A stretch of 64,000 nt of DNA from Streptomyces sp. S.PB5 (GCF_030403745.1 NZ_JAQMWP010000003.1:525401-589400), one strand, 5' to 3'; counted from the stretch's first letter, positions 1 through 9,932 are shown. A program made the numbers and translations. Notes: a model not told the origin generated them from the sequence alone.

Positions 1-480
1 CCGTGACCGCCCGCGCCTCCAGGACTCCTCGTGGGGCAACTCCATCCACAGCAGCCGTGCGAGATGAGGGCGCAGGACGCGGCGGCCCGCGCCGACGCCC
101 TCGACGAGGATCACGGGTGCCGGCGGCAGGGTGCGGGCCGGGCCGAAGCGGCGGGCGTGCCAGTCGTAGGGGGAGTAGTGCGCGCTCGCGCCACGGCTCA
201 GCGGCTCGATCACCTGGGCCAGCAGCCGCCCGGTCCAGCCGAACAGCTCCTCGTGGCTGGCGATGTCGTCGAGGTGCAGCACCGGCGCACCGTCCAGCGC
301 GGCGGCCAACTGCCCGGCGAACGTGGACTTTCCGGAGCCCGCGTGCCCGTCGACCGCGATCAGACGGACCGGGCCGCACGACGGCGGAAGGCGGCGGAGG
401 TGGTCGGCGAGCTGCTCGATGATCGTTCCCGGGGTGCGCGCTGGGCGGGGTACGGCGACGGAGTCTAGCCAGGCGGACAC
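1..480 (-). CDS. Uridine-kinase-like P-loop NTPase (3' end cut by window)
   Basis: This reverse-strand gene begins at a GTG and runs off the left edge, so only the first 160 residues are seen. They contain a clean Walker A motif, DGHAGSGKST, at residues 44-53, followed by a LHLDDIASHEEL stretch and a VILVEGVGAG strand. This is the layout of uridine kinase and related small-molecule kinases, which use ATP to phosphorylate a nucleoside or similar substrate. Such proteins are usually about 200 residues in Streptomyces, so most of the domain is present. The true substrate cannot be judged from the fragment. It is transcribed away from the C39-like gene across a 373 bp gap. Confidence 0.75.
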   Translation of the reverse strand, partial: MSAWLDSVAVPRPARTPGTIIEQLADHLRRLPPSCGPVRLIAVDGHAGSGKSTFAGQLAAALDGAPVLHLDDIASHEELFGWTGRLLAQVIEPLSRGASAHYSPYDWHARRFGPARTLPPAPVILVEGVGAGRRVLRPHLARLLWMELPHEESWRRGRSR

Positions 481-589
481 GCCGCCGGCCGCAGCGCACC
501 GCAGGTCACGCTCATGACCACCCGCCGAAATTGCCGGGCGCGGCACGGCCCGGGGTGCTGGCAGGAGCATGCCGACGGCAGCCATAGTG

Positions 590-797
590 GGCGCACAACC
601 GTGCACCGACCACGGTCACGGCCGGCGCACGCCTGTGCACCGGCCGAGGTCCCGGATCGGCGCGTGAGCGTGTACGGGCCATGGCCTGGTCCGGCGCACG
701 ACCGCGCACCGAGCCACGACCACGAGGCCGGTGTGCGGCCGCGCGTCGGCTGAGTCCATGGCCGGCGCTCGACCGCTGACCGACCACACCCGCGACC
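590..797. repeat. Six imperfect tandem repeats of 34-37 bp
   Basis: Units start at about 590, 624, 659, 693, 730 and 764, giving periods of 34, 35, 34, 37 and 34 bp. Each opens with a version of GGCGCACG and most close with GGCC or GACC. Units 1, 4 and 6 are the most alike. The array fills most of the gap between the leftmost gene and the C39-like gene. No convincing gene is seen in the gap; frames through it open only because of GC content. It is a minisatellite-like array of unknown role, and the sequence between repeats is not constant spacer sequence as in CRISPR. Confidence 0.6.
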
Positions 798-853
798 GCA
801 CCACCGTGCAGTGGACCTGCCCGGACCTGGACGACTTGGGGGTCATCCCGCCC

Positions 854-2221
854 ATGAGCAGAGCCGAACAGCCGTCCCGCAGAACCGTCCTGGCCGCCGC
901 GGTCGCCGCCGCCGTGGCAGGTGGCGCGAGCCCGGCATCCGCGGCCGACGGTTCGGACGACGCCGTGGAAGAGGACCGGGCCGCCCCGGCCCGCCTCGTC
1001 GACAACCGGTTCTGGACGACGTACGGCGACTGGCGCCGGGGAAAGGCGAAGGGGACCCGTGTCGTTGCCGGTGAGCGGCCGGGGCTGGTGATCGACGACG
1101 CCCTGGGCACCGTGGAGTACCGGGATCCGCACAGCGGGAAGGCGGCCGCCTGGGAGTACGCGACCTGGACGTCCCCGGTCCACGAGCTCGCCGTCCCCGC
1201 CACCGAGGCCATCGCGTCCTGGAACGCGCACACCCCGGGCGGGACCTGGCTCCAGGTCGAGTTGAAGGGCACGTACTCGGACGGCACCACCACCCCCTGG
1301 TACGTCATGGGGCGCTGGGCGGCCGGTGACCGGGACATCCGGCGGACCTCCGTCGACGACCAGAGCGACGGCCGCAGCAGCGTCTGGACGGACACCCTGG
1401 CCGTCGACGCCCCGGCGAGCGGCCTGCGCATCGCCTCGTACCGGCTGCGCCTGACCCTCTACCGCAAGCCGGGCACGACGAAGACCCCGACCGTGTGGCG
1501 GCTCGGCGCGATGGGCTCCGACATCCCCGACCGGTTCACCGTCCCGGCCTCCGAGCCCGGCCTCGCCCGGGAGCTGATCGTCCCGCGGTACTCGCAGGAG
1601 ATCCACGCCGGCCAGTACCCGCAGTACGACAACGGCGGCGAGGCCTGGTGCAGCCCCACCTCCTCGCAGATGATCGTCGAGTACTGGGGCGGCCGGCTCA
1701 CCCCGCAGCAGCTCGCCTGGGTCGACCCGGCCTATGCCGATCCGCAGGTGTGCCACGCGGCCCGGCACACGTTCGACCACCAGTACGCGGGCTGCGGCAA
1801 CTGGCCGTTCAACGCCGCCTACGCCGCCACCTTCGACGGGCTGCAGGGAGTGGTCACCCGCCTCGGGTCGCTCACCGACCTGGAGACCCTGATCGCGGCC
1901 GGGATCCCCGCCATGACGTCCCAGTCCTTCCGCAAGGAGGAGCTGACGGGTGCGGGGTACGGGACCTCCGGACACCTGATGACCGTGATCGGCTTCACCG
2001 CCGACGGGGACGTGATCGCCAACGACCCCGCCTCGCCGAGCGATGAGGCGGTGCGGCGGGTCTACAAGCGGCGCGAGTGGGAGAAGATCTGGCTCCGCAC
2101 CAAGCGGTACAACGCAAGCGGCAAGGTCGTCTCCGGGTCCGGAGGGGTCTGCTACCTCTACTTCCCGGCGCAGCCGAGCGCACGGCAGCGCAAGGCGCTC
2201 GCCGCCGTCGGAGTGCACTGA
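854..2221 (+). CDS. Secreted C39-type cysteine-peptidase-like protein
   Basis: The 455-residue product starts with a twin-arginine-like signal (SRRTVLAAA, then an Ala-rich core ending SPASA), so it is probably exported by the Tat route. The C-terminal half is a peptidase C39-like (papain-fold) domain: the candidate nucleophile Cys266 lies in the motif AWCSPTSSQM and the candidate His374 in SGHLMTVIG, with NDP shortly after. The N-terminal half looks beta-rich and may bind substrate. Related proteins are common in Streptomyces as exported proteins of unknown substrate. The ATG chosen sits directly before the signal peptide; upstream in-frame codons run into the repeat array. The ribosome site is weak. 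Confidence 0.85.
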   Translation: MSRAEQPSRRTVLAAAVAAAVAGGASPASAADGSDDAVEEDRAAPARLVDNRFWTTYGDWRRGKAKGTRVVAGERPGLVIDDALGTVEYRDPHSGKAAAWEYATWTSPVHELAVPATEAIASWNAHTPGGTWLQVELKGTYSDGTTTPWYVMGRWAAGDRDIRRTSVDDQSDGRSSVWTDTLAVDAPASGLRIASYRLRLTLYRKPGTTKTPTVWRLGAMGSDIPDRFTVPASEPGLARELIVPRYSQEIHAGQYPQYDNGGEAWCSPTSSQMIVEYWGGRLTPQQLAWVDPAYADPQVCHAARHTFDHQYAGCGNWPFNAAYAATFDGLQGVVTRLGSLTDLETLIAAGIPAMTSQSFRKEELTGAGYGTSGHLMTVIGFTADGDVIANDPASPSDEAVRRVYKRREWEKIWLRTKRYNASGKVVSGSGGVCYLYFPAQPSARQRKALAAVGVH

Positions 2222-2320
2222 GTCACATACCGAGCGGTTCCGGCCCCCGGGAAACCGGGGCCTTTCCGCTGTGACCGACATCTCTGCCGCAAAAGACCCG
2301 CTCGATGGCAAGGTGGACGC

Positions 2321-2461
2321 ATGACTGCGAACTCCGCCACCGCCGCCCATGTCCGCACCGGCGGCCCTAAGGAAGACGGCCCGAAGATCCTCGAGCACGT
2401 CATGGGCTGGACCCTTGTCGTGGTGGTCGCGATGCTCGTGACCCAGCTCGGACTGCTGTGA
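2321..2461 (+). CDS. Small single-pass membrane protein (46 aa)
   Basis: A 46-codon frame starts at ATG with a strong ribosome site (AAGGTGG, 4 bases away). It has a polar N-terminus with KEDGPK followed by a hydrophobic segment of about 17 residues (GWTLVVVVAMLVTQLGL) ending one residue before the C-terminus. This indicates a single membrane helix with the N-terminus probably in the cytoplasm. I do not recognise a family. It lies between the C39-like gene and the TetR gene in the same direction and could be a small regulator or partner of either. Confidence 0.65.
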   Translation: MTANSATAAHVRTGGPKEDGPKILEHVMGWTLVVVVAMLVTQLGLL

Positions 2462-2524
2462 CCTGACCCATAGTTGACCTGACATACTGCGGGTGTCCCG
2501 CCCCGTTTGAGATCAGGGTCGAAA

Positions 2525-3187
2525 TTGAATATCAGCCAACAGCGCGACGCCGCCCGTCCCCGGGCGCGCGGAACCGAGCGTTCGGTGGCACGCCGCGCCG
2601 AACTCATCGCCATCGGGCGGAGGTTGTTCGCCGACACGTCCTACGACGCGCTCTCGATGGACGACATCGCCCGCCAGGCGCATGTCGCCAAGGGGCTGAT
2701 CTACTACTACTTCCAGTCCAAGCGCGGCTACTACCTGGCGATCATCCAGGACTCCGTCGCCGACCTGGTCACGTTCGCGGCGAGCGGGGTCCAACTGCCC
2801 CAGGTGGACCGGGTGTCCCGCACCATCGACAGCTATCTGCGCTTCGCCGAGCACAACCAGGCCGCCTACCGCACCGTCGTCAGTGGCGGGGTCGGCTTCG
2901 ACGCCGAGGTGCACGCCATCCGCGACGGGGTCCGTGAGGCGATCGTCGCGACCATCGCCGAAGGGGCGTACGGCGGCGCCGACATCTCCCCGGTGGCCCG
3001 CATGGGACTGTTCGCCTGGGTGTGCAGCGTCGAGGGCGCCACCCTCGACTGGATCGACAGCCCGCCCCAGCTCTCCCGCGACACCATGCGCGAACTGCTG
3101 GTGAAGACGCTCGGCGCCACCATGCGCGCGATCGAGGAACTCGACCCCGCCTACCCGGCCCCGGCACCCGCCCGCCGCGACACCTGA
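2525..3187 (+). CDS. TetR-family transcriptional regulator
   Basis: The 220-residue product has a typical TetR DNA-binding domain near residues 20-70 (MDDIARQAHVAKGLIYYYF recognition region) and a helical ligand-binding half in which no specific family is recognised. The TTG start at 2525 has AGGG six bases upstream; an alternative TTG at 2507 would add six residues. It is convergent with the chitinase gene. A TTGACC box about 50 bases upstream is a possible promoter element. Its targets are unknown. The palindromes at 4707, 6366 and 54277 are the sort of site TetR proteins bind, but nothing ties this protein to them directly. Confidence 0.85.
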   Translation: MNISQQRDAARPRARGTERSVARRAELIAIGRRLFADTSYDALSMDDIARQAHVAKGLIYYYFQSKRGYYLAIIQDSVADLVTFAASGVQLPQVDRVSRTIDSYLRFAEHNQAAYRTVVSGGVGFDAEVHAIRDGVREAIVATIAEGAYGGADISPVARMGLFAWVCSVEGATLDWIDSPPQLSRDTMRELLVKTLGATMRAIEELDPAYPAPAPARRDT

Positions 3188-3282
3188 CCTGCGACGAGGG
3201 CCGACGCGCAGCAGGGGTGCAAAAGCGCAGGGCAAGGGGCGAAGGCTCCCGCGCCCCCGCCCCAAGTCCCGTACGGCTCAGT

Positions 3283-4533
<1,251 letters not shown>

Positions 4534-4612
4534 CGGGTGTCTCCTCGCAGGGGACGGGAGGGGATCGCACGCCGATCGGCATGAACGCGGGAGGCGTTGG
4601 ACCGAAACCGTA

Positions 4613-4649
4613 GGTGGACTAGACCACTTGGTCAATGGTTCGGACCAAT
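4613..4649. promoter_or_regulatory. DasR responsive element (dre) plus second dre-like copy
   Basis: On the reverse strand 4628-4613 reads AGTGGTCTAGTCCACC, matching 14 of 16 bases of the dre consensus AGTGGTCTAGACCACT. A weaker copy, AATGGTTCGGACCAAT, is at 4634-4649. DasR is the GntR regulator that represses chitin and N-acetylglucosamine genes in Streptomyces and is released by glucosamine-6-phosphate. Position upstream of the chitinase supports this role. The two copies also resemble the direct repeats known in chitinase promoters. Confidence 0.8.
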
Positions 4650-4706
4650 TCCGGTCAACTTCGGAGCCCGGCTACAGGCCGCGTGGAGCCGTCCACGGTT
4701 TCCTGA

Positions 4707-4724
4707 AGTAAGCGGTCGTTAACT
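4707..4724. promoter_or_regulatory. Imperfect palindrome upstream of acyl-CoA dehydrogenase
   Basis: The 18-mer AGTAAGCGGTCGTTAACT is an imperfect inverted repeat (arms AGTAAGCG and AGTTAACG) about 170 bases upstream of the acyl-CoA dehydrogenase start. It resembles TetR-type operators found at actinobacterial acyl-CoA catabolism genes. No regulator can be named. Confidence 0.35.
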
Positions 4725-4892
4725 GGTGACTCAATACCTCCGATCGGGCATACTCACAGCACAGAGCCGCTGGTCAACAGCTTTCGCGATCCGGAAGTGC
4801 GATCATCGGCCGGCCCTCAGCAAGACCCCGGCGGAGCAGCCCCGACCAAAGGCGCACGCCGATGTGCCCTACACAGGGAGGAGAGCGTCGCC

Positions 4893-6065
4893 ATGCCCGA
4901 TCGCGCCCCGCAGCCGGTGGACCGTCAACTGCCCACGGACGAGGCCCGGGAGCTGATCTCGCTCGTCCGCGACATCGCGCAGCGCGAGATCGCCCCGAAG
5001 GCGGCCGAGGAGGAGGACGCCGGGCACTTCCCGCGCGAGGTCTTCACCCTGCTCTCCCGGTCCGGACTCCTCGGACTGCCCTACGACTCCGAGTACGGCG
5101 GCGGCGACCAGCCGTACGAGGTCTACCTCCAGGTCCTCGAAGAGCTCGCCGCGGCCCGCCTCACCGTCGGCCTCGGCGTCAGCGTCCACACCCTCGCCTC
5201 CTACGCCCTGGCCGCCTACGGCACCAAGCAGCAGCAGGTCGAGCACCTCCCCGCGATGCTCGGCGGCGGCCTCCTCGGCGCGTACTGCCTCTCCGAGCCC
5301 TCGTCCGGCTCGGACGCCGCCTCCCTGCGCACCCGGGCCGTCCGGGACGGCGAGGACTGGGTCATCACCGGCACCAAGGCGTGGATCACGCACGGCGGCA
5401 TCGCCGACTTCTACACGGTCATGGCCCGCACCGGCGAGGAGGGCCCCCGTGGCATCACCGCCTTTCTGGTCCCGGGCGACGCGGCGGGCCTGAGCGGGGC
5501 GCTGCCGGAGAAGAAGATGGGCATGAAGGGCTCGCCCACCGCCCAGGTCCATCTCGACGGCGTCCGCGTCCCCGACGAGCGGCGCATCGGGGAAGAGGGC
5601 CAGGGCTTCGCGATCGCCCTGTCCGCGCTCGACTCCGGGCGGCTCGGCATCGCGGCCTGCGCGATCGGCGTGGCCCAGGCGGCGCTGGACGACGCGGTGG
5701 CGTACGCGACCGAGCGGCGGCAGTTCGGCAAGCCGATCGCCGACTTCCAGGGGCTGCGCTTCATGCTCGCCGACATGGCGACCCAGATCGAGGCCGGCCG
5801 CGCGCTCTACCTCTCGGCGGCACGGCTGCGGGACGCCGGGCGGCCGTTCGCCAAGCAGGCCGCGATGGCCAAGCTGCACTGCACCGACACCGCCATGAAG
5901 GTCACCACCGACGCCGTCCAGGTCCTCGGCGGGTACGGCTACACCGCCGACTTCCCCGTCGAGCGGTACATGCGCGAGGCCAAGGTCCTGCAGATCGTCG
6001 AGGGCACCAACCAGATCCAGCGGATGGTCATCGCACGTCACCTAGCGGGTCCGGAGACGCGCTGA
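4893..6065 (+). CDS. Acyl-CoA dehydrogenase
   Basis: This 390-residue FAD enzyme oxidises an acyl-CoA to the trans-2-enoyl-CoA, passing electrons to ETF. It matches the usual family length. Signatures visible are YCLSEPSSGSDA in the middle beta domain, the C-terminal DVQVLGGYGYTADFPVERYMR box, and VEGTNQIQR, whose Glu matches the usual catalytic base. The ATG has a strong GGAGGAG site. The substrate chain length cannot be told. It is followed by a tail-to-tail small gene and by loci that also look lipid-related. Confidence 0.93.
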   Translation: MPDRAPQPVDRQLPTDEARELISLVRDIAQREIAPKAAEEEDAGHFPREVFTLLSRSGLLGLPYDSEYGGGDQPYEVYLQVLEELAAARLTVGLGVSVHTLASYALAAYGTKQQQVEHLPAMLGGGLLGAYCLSEPSSGSDAASLRTRAVRDGEDWVITGTKAWITHGGIADFYTVMARTGEEGPRGITAFLVPGDAAGLSGALPEKKMGMKGSPTAQVHLDGVRVPDERRIGEEGQGFAIALSALDSGRLGIAACAIGVAQAALDDAVAYATERRQFGKPIADFQGLRFMLADMATQIEAGRALYLSAARLRDAGRPFAKQAAMAKLHCTDTAMKVTTDAVQVLGGYGYTADFPVERYMREAKVLQIVEGTNQIQRMVIARHLAGPETR

Positions 6066-6264
6066 ACTGACCCGGCCTGACCTGCGGCGCCGCGAGCCGT
6101 ACCCACTCCGGGTCGTGGCGCCCGGGCAGGGTCCGGCCGCGGTCGGCCCAGGTGCGCATCAGATCCCGGTAGATGGGCGGATCCTGCGGCGGCGGAACCG
6201 ATTCTGCAGGCGGCGGCACGAAGAACTGGCGTTGACGCCCGGTCGCTGAATAGGTGGGGGTCAT
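6028..6264 (-). CDS. Small uncharacterised protein (78 aa)
   Basis: A 78-residue reverse-strand frame overlaps the 3' end of the acyl-CoA dehydrogenase by 38 bases. It is Pro-rich at first (FVPPPAESVPPPQ) and then has a compact segment, IYRDLMRTWADRGRTLPGR followed by DPEWVRL, resembling short conserved proteins I have seen in other Streptomyces genomes. No function is known to me. The ribosome site is weak, so it could also be a chance frame. Confidence 0.45.
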   Translation of the reverse strand: MTPTYSATGRQRQFFVPPPAESVPPPQDPPIYRDLMRTWADRGRTLPGRHDPEWVRLAAPQVRPGQFSASPDPLGDVR

Positions 6265-6365
6265 ACCAGGCCAACGCGGCGGTGGTCGGGCAGGTCACCC
6301 GCCGACGGAATCGGCCGTGAGTTCGCGGACGTCGGCCGCCCCGTCATCTGGCCACCTGCGGCTGT

Positions 6366-6380
6366 CTGACGTACCGTCAG
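6366..6380. promoter_or_regulatory. CTGACG-N3-CGTCAG palindrome (copy 1)
   Basis: CTGACGTACCGTCAG is a perfect six-base inverted repeat with a three-base centre, 27 bases upstream of the next gene's GTG and so well placed to act as an operator. The same arms recur at 54278-54292 upstream of another lipid-type locus. The binding protein is not known to me. Confidence 0.55.
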
Positions 6381-6406
6381 CCCAGCCGTCCCCAGGGAGG
6401 TTTGCC

Positions 6407-7552
6407 GTGGCCGACGACCGCCCCGTACCGCTCGACGAGTACCCGGTGCACCAGGTGCCCCTGTCCATGAAGCACGTGGCCACCGGCGACCGGAACGCCT
6501 ACGACCGCTGCATCTTCCACGTCCTCGACCACGAGGGCCGGGTGCTGCTGATCGTCGGCCTCGGCGTGTACCCCAACCTGGGTGTGATCGACGCCTACGC
6601 GACCCTGCGCACCGGGAACGTCCTGCACGCGGTGCGTGCCTCGGACGCCCTCGGCGAGGACCGCATGCGGCTCGCCGTGGGACCGTTGAGGATCGAGGTC
6701 GAGGAGCCGCTGCGCCGGCTGCGCCTCGTCTGTGACGGCGACTCACCGGGGGACGGCCCGTCGGGGGACGGCTCGTCGGCGGACGGCTCCCTGTCGTACG
6801 ACCTGACCTGGACCGCCGAGTTCCCGGCCCTGTGGGAGCCGCACCACGTACAGCGCCGTGGTGCCCGGCTCACCCTGGAGGGCCGCCGCTTCGTACAGGC
6901 GGGCGGCGTGGAGGGCGTGGTGCGTGCCGGGGGCGAGGAGTTCCGGGTCAATGCCACGGAGTGGACGGGCACCCGCGACCGCAGCTGGGGTGTGCGCCCC
7001 GTACCCGGCGAGGAGGGCGGCAGGCTCGCCGAGGACCACCCCACCGAGGGCTTCCACTGGCTCTGGTGCCCCGTCCGCTTCGAGGACCGCTTCCTGATGG
7101 TGATCGTCCAGGAGGACGCCGACGGCTACCGCACCCTCAACGACGCCACCCTCGTCCGCGACGGCCACCCCGACCGCCAACTCGGCTGGCCCCAGCCCGA
7201 GATCACCTACCGCTCCGGGACCCGCACTCCGATCGGGGCCGTCGTCCACCTCGGCGACCTACGCAAACCCCAGGAGCTGGAAGTGGAGATCCTCACCTCC
7301 TCCCCGCTGGCGATCGGGGCCGGCTACCCGCCCGCCGAAGACTGGCAGCACGGCACCTGGCGCGGCCGCGGCTGGACCGACCGGCGCAGCTACAACCTCA
7401 CGCAACCGCATGCACTGGCCGCGTACGGCGTCACCGACCACGCCGCCCGCTTCCGCCTCGACGGACAGGTCGGGCACGGAATCTTCGAACACGGCTCGTT
7501 CGGACGGCACGACCCGAGCGGGTTCATCGGCTTCGACTCGGTCGCACCGTAA
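6407..7552 (+). CDS. Uncharacterised protein, DUF7064/7065-like
   Basis: A 381-residue protein with no signal peptide or membrane helix, begun by GTG with AGGGAGG at good spacing. It has two beta-rich halves with many Trp and aromatic residues, including FHWLWCPVRFEDRFLMVI and SFGRHDPSGFIGFDS, and a low-complexity run of Gly-Asp-Ser around residues 112-125. It looks like proteins that sit beside phosphotransferase-fold kinases in lipid or steroid degradation loci of actinobacteria; that assignment is from memory and from context. The next gene is such a kinase, 98 bases downstream. No reaction can be assigned. Confidence 0.75.
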   Translation: MADDRPVPLDEYPVHQVPLSMKHVATGDRNAYDRCIFHVLDHEGRVLLIVGLGVYPNLGVIDAYATLRTGNVLHAVRASDALGEDRMRLAVGPLRIEVEEPLRRLRLVCDGDSPGDGPSGDGSSADGSLSYDLTWTAEFPALWEPHHVQRRGARLTLEGRRFVQAGGVEGVVRAGGEEFRVNATEWTGTRDRSWGVRPVPGEEGGRLAEDHPTEGFHWLWCPVRFEDRFLMVIVQEDADGYRTLNDATLVRDGHPDRQLGWPQPEITYRSGTRTPIGAVVHLGDLRKPQELEVEILTSSPLAIGAGYPPAEDWQHGTWRGRGWTDRRSYNLTQPHALAAYGVTDHAARFRLDGQVGHGIFEHGSFGRHDPSGFIGFDSVAP

Positions 7553-7650
7553 ATCGGCCGCGCCACAAGGGAGTTCACCGGGCGGATCTCGATCGCTCCG
7601 TCGCTCGGTCGCACCGTGATTCCACTGCGCAACAAGGGGGGGTTGACCAC

Positions 7651-8745
7651 ATGACGACGGCACCGCGCCCGCGTACCAGCACCCGCGACCCGGAGGACAT
7701 CGCCCGCCGCCTCACCGCCTGGCTCGGCACCCGGCTGCCGGGCGCGAAAGCGGTCGGCGTGCGGGTCCCCGAGTCCAACGGCATGTCCAGCGAGACCCTG
7801 CTCTTCGACATCGAGCACCCCGAACCACCCCTGCGCGCCTGCGCGTTGAGGCTGGCGGCGGACCCGGCGGCGTACACGGTCTTCCCCGTGTACGACATGG
7901 TCCGGCAGTACCGCACGATGCGCGTGGTGGGGGAGCACTCGGACCTGCCGGTGCCGAAGGTGGTGTGGCTGGAGGAGGATCCCGGCCCGCTCGGCGCGCC
8001 CTTCTTCGTCATGGAGCGCGTCGAGGGGCGGGTGCCGCCGGACGTCATGCCCTACACCTACGAGGGCAACTGGCTGCACGCGGCGAGCGACGAGGAGCGC
8101 GAGGGCCTGGAGGCCGCCTCGGTGGGGCTGCTGGCGAGGCTGCACGACCAAGTGCCCCTGAAGGAAGCCGAGTTCCTCGCGTACGACGGCGAAGGCGACG
8201 CCCTGCGCCGCCACGTTGCGGCCCAACGCGCCTACTACGAATGGGTCGTCGACGGCGCCGCCCGCTCGCCCCTCATCGAGGACGCCTTCGGCCGGCTGGA
8301 GGAACTCTGGCCCGCCGATCCGGGCACACCCGTCCTCAACTGGGGCGACGCGCGCATCGGGAACGTCGTCTACGACGGCTTCGAACCCGCGGCCGTCCTC
8401 GACTGGGAGATGGCGGCACTCGCCCCGCGCGAGGTGGACATCGGCTGGGCGATCTATCTGCACCGCTTCTTCCAGGACCTGACGGTCGCCTTCGGACAGC
8501 GCGGACTGCCGGACTTCTTCCGCCGCGACCGGGTCGAGGCACGCTACGCCCGGCTCACCGGCCACACCCCGCGGGACATGGACTTCCACACGCTGTACGC
8601 CGCCCTGCGGCACGCCGTCGTCATGCTGCGGGTCGCCTATCGGCAGGTGCACTTCGGGGAAGCCGTCGTCCCGGCGGATCCGGACACACTGATCCTGCAC
8701 CACGGCAGCCTGCGAGCCATGGTGCAGGGCAGCTACTGGGATTGA
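7651..8745 (+). CDS. Aminoglycoside-phosphotransferase-fold kinase
   Basis: The 364-residue product has an APH/choline-kinase fold: a P-loop-like N-lobe (ESNGMSSETLLFDI), PFFVMERVEG in the hinge, the catalytic-loop equivalent LNWGDARIGNVVYD, and the metal-binding AVLDWEMAALAPREVDIGW. Relatives include the kinase domain of ACAD10/11 and fadE-linked kinases that act on hydroxy-acyl compounds. The usual HGD in the catalytic loop is NWGDAR here, as in that subgroup. It is probably cotranscribed with the upstream gene. Substrate unknown; lipid context is an inference. Confidence 0.85.
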   Translation: MTTAPRPRTSTRDPEDIARRLTAWLGTRLPGAKAVGVRVPESNGMSSETLLFDIEHPEPPLRACALRLAADPAAYTVFPVYDMVRQYRTMRVVGEHSDLPVPKVVWLEEDPGPLGAPFFVMERVEGRVPPDVMPYTYEGNWLHAASDEEREGLEAASVGLLARLHDQVPLKEAEFLAYDGEGDALRRHVAAQRAYYEWVVDGAARSPLIEDAFGRLEELWPADPGTPVLNWGDARIGNVVYDGFEPAAVLDWEMAALAPREVDIGWAIYLHRFFQDLTVAFGQRGLPDFFRRDRVEARYARLTGHTPRDMDFHTLYAALRHAVVMLRVAYRQVHFGEAVVPADPDTLILHHGSLRAMVQGSYWD

Positions 8746-8788
8746 GCGATGCGGTGCGGGCGCTGTCGGCGCACCCTGTGCTGTGCGC

Positions 8789-9223
8789 TCAGGCCGCGTG
8801 GCGCCGCATGACGGGGACCCTCATGGGGCGCGAGCCCGGTCCGCCGACGTGCGAGAACGGCTGGGTCCGCCAGTCGAGCCCCTGAGGGAGCGTCAACAGC
8901 AGGGCGGTGTCCTGCTCCTGGGGCTCCAGGTCCTCGTCCGCGGCACGCGCCTCGGAGGCCCGGCGGCCGGTGCCGGCGCAGACCGTGAGGCCGAAGGGGT
9001 TCCACGGGGAGACGCACAGCGCGTGCTCCGGCAGCACCTCCTCGTCGGCCAGCAGCGCGATGGGCTGCGCGCAGTCCGGGCACACGACCCGGAACATCTC
9101 GAAGGTGTCGTACGCGTCGAGTTCCTCGTCGACGGCGTCGGGTTCGACGCCCTCCGGCTCGGGCTCGGCGACCGCCTGGAGTCGCTTGGGTGCGGTACGA
9201 CCAGGGCGCTTAAGACTCTGCAT
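8789..9223 (-). CDS. Uncharacterised protein with CPDC motif (144 aa)
   Basis: The 144-residue product has an acidic N-terminal half and a CPDCAQPIALLAD segment with one CxxC, plus two more cysteines further on, so metal binding is possible. There is no signal peptide. The ATG has a GGGGGAG site. It is convergent with the kinase gene and divergent from the Lrp gene. I do not recognise a family and cannot give a function. Confidence 0.7.
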   Translation of the reverse strand: MQSLKRPGRTAPKRLQAVAEPEPEGVEPDAVDEELDAYDTFEMFRVVCPDCAQPIALLADEEVLPEHALCVSPWNPFGLTVCAGTGRRASEARAADEDLEPQEQDTALLLTLPQGLDWRTQPFSHVGGPGSRPMRVPVMRRHAA

Positions 9224-9491
9224 TGGGTTCTCCCCCTCGGGCTGGGCCGTGAAGGCGCTGCGGCCTCGACCACAGCAAGCACTTCCCGCCCGGTCTCGGC
9301 GGTAATCACGAGAACATCACGGAGACTGTTCGGGCGCTGTGGCGTTCGTCACATGCCGCTTGCAGGTGCCCGGGGCGGCCGCTTTGTCCCCCAGATGGCT
9401 CACAGGCTGCTCTCTGCCACATCACGAACCGGGTATGACCTGGGCTGCTCAGGTATCGGAGGAGATCAAGGGCACTGTAGGTTCTTGCGCC

Positions 9492-9932
9492 ATGGAGGAG
9501 CTGGACCGTCAGATCGTGCAGCTGCTCGTCAAGGACGGGCGGATGAGCTACACAGACCTCGGCAAGGCCACGGGCCTGTCCACGTCGGCCGTGCACCAGC
9601 GGGTGCGGCGGCTGGAGCAGCGTGGCGTCATCCGTGGGTACGCCGCCGTCGTCGACCCCGAGGCCGTCGGGCTGCCCATGACCGCGTTCATCTCGGTGAA
9701 GCCGTTCGACCCGAGCGCGCCGGACGACATCGCGGACCGGCTCGCCGGGGTGCCGGAGATCGAGGCCTGTCACAGCGTCGCGGGCGACGAGAACTACATC
9801 CTCAAGGTACGGGTGGCCACGCCGCACGAACTGGAGGAGCTGCTGGCCCGGCTGCGGTCGCTCGCGGGGGTGTCCACGCGGACCACGGTCGTGCTGTCGA
9901 CGCCGTACGAGGCACGGCCGCCGAGGATCTGA
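9492..9932 (+). CDS. Lrp/AsnC-family transcriptional regulator
   Basis: The 146-residue protein has the family layout: a winged helix (residues 3-50, with LDRQIVQLLVKDGRMSYTDL and STSAVHQRVRRLE) and an RAM ligand/oligomer domain (from about 65, with CHSVAGDENYILKV). Lrp proteins respond to amino acids and often control a neighbour; the amidohydrolase 47 bases downstream is the obvious candidate. The first ATG is taken as the start, as the HTH begins immediately after. An upstream ATG at 9435 would add 19 residues. Confidence 0.9.
   Translation: MEELDRQIVQLLVKDGRMSYTDLGKATGLSTSAVHQRVRRLEQRGVIRGYAAVVDPEAVGLPMTAFISVKPFDPSAPDDIADRLAGVPEIEACHSVAGDENYILKVRVATPHELEELLARLRSLAGVSTRTTVVLSTPYEARPPRI

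Noticed and set aside
590..797. CRISPR array
   Set aside because: The units are contiguous and imperfect throughout, with no constant repeat and variable spacer, and no cas gene is in the window.
512..2485. A reverse-strand open frame of 657 codons opposite the C39-like gene
   Set aside because: The forward frame has a signal peptide and peptidase motifs; the reverse product is Arg/Gly/Pro-rich and featureless.
3188..3282. Terminator between the TetR and chitinase genes
   Set aside because: The gap has purine-rich runs but no convincing perfect stem, so nothing was called.
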